Of a stretch of DNA of 64,000 nt, positions 62,194 to 64,000 are shown piece by piece. The notes beneath the pieces are model-generated. The model saw only the letters and a program-made list of their open reading frames with translations. It ran no database searches and had not been told where the DNA came from. The stretch covers positions 620,001 through 684,000 of the forward strand of contig NZ_JNYQ01000004.1 of the NCBI RefSeq assembly GCF_000717245.1. The letters run 5' to 3'. The position numbers and the translations under genes are program-made. How positions within the stretch are numbered: position 1 is the stretch's first letter; the number at the start of each line of letters is the position of its first letter. The stretch is from Kitasatospora papulosa (GTDB lineage: Bacteria; Actinomycetota; Actinomycetes; Streptomycetales; Streptomycetaceae).

Positions 62194-63834
62194 GTGCAGC
62201 AGGACCTCATCACGCGGGCCAGGACCTGGCTCGCCGAGGACCCGGACCCCGAGACCCGCGCGGAGCTCGCCGGGCTCATCGACTCCGAGGACCTCGCCGC
62301 GCTCGCCGACCGCTTCGCGGGCACGCTGCAGTTCGGCACGGCCGGCCTGCGCGGCGAGATCGGCGCCGGGCCGATGCGTATGAACCGCTCGGTCGTCATC
62401 CGCGCGGCCGCCGGCCTGGCCGCGTACCTGAAGGCGCACGGGCAGGACGGCGGACTCGTCGTCATCGGCTACGACGCCCGCTACAAGTCCGCCGACTTCG
62501 CCCGCGACACCGCGGCGGTGATGACCGGGGCCGGCCTGCGTGCGGCCGTGCTGCCCCGCCCGCTGCCCACCCCCGTCCTCGCGTACGCCGTACGGCACCT
62601 GGGAGCCGTCGCCGGTGTGGAGGTCACGGCCAGCCACAACCCGCCGCGCGACAACGGCTACAAGGTCTACCTCGGAGACGGTTCGCAGATCGTGCCCCCC
62701 GCCGACGCGGAGATCGCCGCCGCGATCGCGGCGGTCGGCCCGCTGGACGGCGTACCGCGCCCGGAGTCGGGCTGGGAGATCCTCGGCGAGGACGTCCTGG
62801 CCGCCTATCTGGCCCGCACGGACGCCGTCCTGAGTCCCGGCTCCCCCCGGTCCGCGCGCACCGTGTACACCGCGATGCACGGCGTCGGCACGTCCGTCCT
62901 GACGGCCGCCTTCGCCCGGGCCGGATTCCCCGAGCCGGTGCTGGTCGCCGAGCAGGCGGAACCCGACCCGGCGTTCCCCACCGTCGCCTTCCCCAACCCG
63001 GAGGAGCCCGGCGCGATGGACCTGGCGTTCGCGACCGCGCGCCGGGCCGGTCCGGACCTCGTCATCGCCAACGACCCGGACGCCGACCGCTGCGCCGTCG
63101 CCGTACCGGACCCGTCGGCCGAGGGCGGCTGGCGGATGCTGCGCGGCGACGAGGTCGGCGCGCTGCTCGCCGCCCACCTGGTGGACCGGGGCGTGACCGG
63201 GGTACTGGCCGAGTCGATCGTCTCCTCCTCCCTGCTCGGCCGGATCGCGGACAAGGCGGGCCTCGGCTACGAGGAGACGCTGACGGGCTTCAAGTGGATC
63301 GCCCGTGTGGAGGGTCTGCGCTACGGCTACGAGGAGGCGCTGGGCTACTGCGTCGACCCGGAGGGCGTACGCGACAAGGACGGCATCACGGCCGCCCTGC
63401 TGGTCGCCGAGCTCGCCTCCGTGCTCAAGGAGAAGGGCCGCACCCTCCTCGACCTGCTCGACGACCTCGCGCTCGCACACGGGCTGCACGCGACGGACCA
63501 GCTGTCGGTCCGGGTCGAGGACCTGACGGTCATCGCGGACGCCATGCGGCGCCTGCGGGAGACTCCCCCGACCGCCCTGGCGGGCCTCCCCGTCACCTCG
63601 GCCGAGGACCTCTCCCTGGGCACGGACGCCCTGCCGCCCACCGACGGGCTGCGCTACCACCTGACGGGCGCGAGGGTCATCGTCCGCCCGAGCGGCACCG
63701 AGCCGAAGCTCAAGTGCTACCTGGAGGTCGTCGTCCCGGTCTCCGGCAGGGACGGGCTCCCCGAGGCCCGCGCCAAGGGTGCCGAGCTGCTCGCCGCCGT
63801 CAAGCGGGACCTGTCGGCGGCCGCCGGCATCTGA
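62194..63834 (+). CDS. pmmB: Phosphopento/phosphomannomutase (alpha-D-phosphohexomutase family)
   Basis: A 546-residue phosphomutase. The phosphoserine loop is in VEVTASHNPPRDN, the metal-binding loop is IANDPDADRC, the sugar loop is YGYEEALGYCVDP, and the phosphate-contact end is VRPSGTEPKLK. This long form occurs beside PNP genes and acts on ribose-1-phosphate or hexose phosphates. GTG start with an AAAGGCGG site. Confidence 0.9.
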   Translation: MQQDLITRARTWLAEDPDPETRAELAGLIDSEDLAALADRFAGTLQFGTAGLRGEIGAGPMRMNRSVVIRAAAGLAAYLKAHGQDGGLVVIGYDARYKSADFARDTAAVMTGAGLRAAVLPRPLPTPVLAYAVRHLGAVAGVEVTASHNPPRDNGYKVYLGDGSQIVPPADAEIAAAIAAVGPLDGVPRPESGWEILGEDVLAAYLARTDAVLSPGSPRSARTVYTAMHGVGTSVLTAAFARAGFPEPVLVAEQAEPDPAFPTVAFPNPEEPGAMDLAFATARRAGPDLVIANDPDADRCAVAVPDPSAEGGWRMLRGDEVGALLAAHLVDRGVTGVLAESIVSSSLLGRIADKAGLGYEETLTGFKWIARVEGLRYGYEEALGYCVDPEGVRDKDGITAALLVAELASVLKEKGRTLLDLLDDLALAHGLHATDQLSVRVEDLTVIADAMRRLRETPPTALAGLPVTSAEDLSLGTDALPPTDGLRYHLTGARVIVRPSGTEPKLKCYLEVVVPVSGRDGLPEARAKGAELLAAVKRDLSAAAGI

Positions 63835-63936
63835 CGTCCCCGGCCGTCCGGCGCCGCCGGACGCCACCTCGCCCCGGGCCGGTCCGGCGGGCGATCAGCA
63901 ACGACAGCTGAACCGTCGAAACGTGTGCCCGATCGT

Positions 63937-63967
63937 CGCGGCCGGTTCCCCGTGGGAGCCGGCCGCG
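63937..63967. terminator. Hairpin after pmmB
   Basis: A 14-bp stem (63937-63950 with 63954-63967) with one G-T mismatch. It lies just before TCA at 63982-63984, which is probably the stop (…LLAIG*) of a minus-strand gene running off the window's right end. Confidence 0.7.
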
Positions 63968-64000
63968 TCGGCGTCGGCGCGTCAGCCGATCGCGAGAAGG

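Overview
The window is high-GC actinobacterial chromosome and looks like a core segment of a Streptomyces genome. Several things point there: mycothiol chemistry (Mca amidase), an actinobacterial acyl-CoA carboxylase set with an epsilon subunit, a histidine ammonia-lyase with a Cys-Ser-Gly cofactor tripeptide, an LAXTG-type surface protein, many GTG starts, rare TTA codons, and long GC-rich hairpins between convergent genes. From memory the housekeeping order (pckG, mca, greA, ilvA, metB, msrA, hutH, cya, birA, pccB, accE, maf, accA2, deoD, pmm) is the usual streptomycete order. No rRNA, tRNA, CRISPR array, integrase or transposase was seen.

Layout. 1-11.4 kb: the end of a D-amino-acid operon (PLP deaminase plus D-aminoacylase), a secreted trypsin-like protease, an arylamine N-acetyltransferase, an alanine-type aminotransferase, PEP carboxykinase, a TrhA/hemolysin III membrane protein with an operator over its promoter, and a DUF255 thioredoxin-fold protein. 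11.4-16.9 kb: an accessory island. It has four tightly coupled genes (Nudix-winged helix, MTAN nucleosidase with an amyloid-like motif, four-TM protein with a matching motif, small four-TM protein) and a VapBC pair. It is bounded by a second, decayed copy of the DUF255 5' end. 17-25.7 kb: WYL regulator, SnoaL-like and DinB-like proteins, a large membrane-linked STAND NTPase with TPRs, a CPBP protease pair and a divergent two-component system.

25.7-36.6 kb: mca, DUF4307, greA, a drug-efflux ABC pair, ilvA, a MarR regulator, metB, small proteins, msrA and a secreted lipase. 36.7-44.9 kb: a ClgR/PopR-like regulator with a C-terminal LAA, two pectate lyases that have lost their 5' halves and now meet head to head, glutamate dehydrogenase, a MacB-like ABC exporter, an L,D-transpeptidase lipoprotein and an LAXTG surface protein. 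45-54.2 kb: hutH, a GAF-GGDEF protein, an enoyl-CoA hydratase, adenylate cyclase, biotin ligase and the pccB-accE-maf group. 54.6-64 kb: the biotinylated acyl-CoA carboxylase alpha chain, TetR and DeoR regulators, an LpdA-type flavoprotein, and a purine-nucleoside phosphorylase with phosphomutase for nucleoside salvage.

The best candidate for an undescribed system is the 11.5-16.0 kb cassette. A catalytically intact nucleoside-cleaving enzyme and a membrane protein share a short amyloid-signalling-like sequence, overlap by 4 bp, and sit with a nucleotide-sensing type regulator. Two of the four genes carry a TTA codon. This looks like a nucleotide-linked defence or programmed-death module under bldA control, but that function is inferred, not shown.
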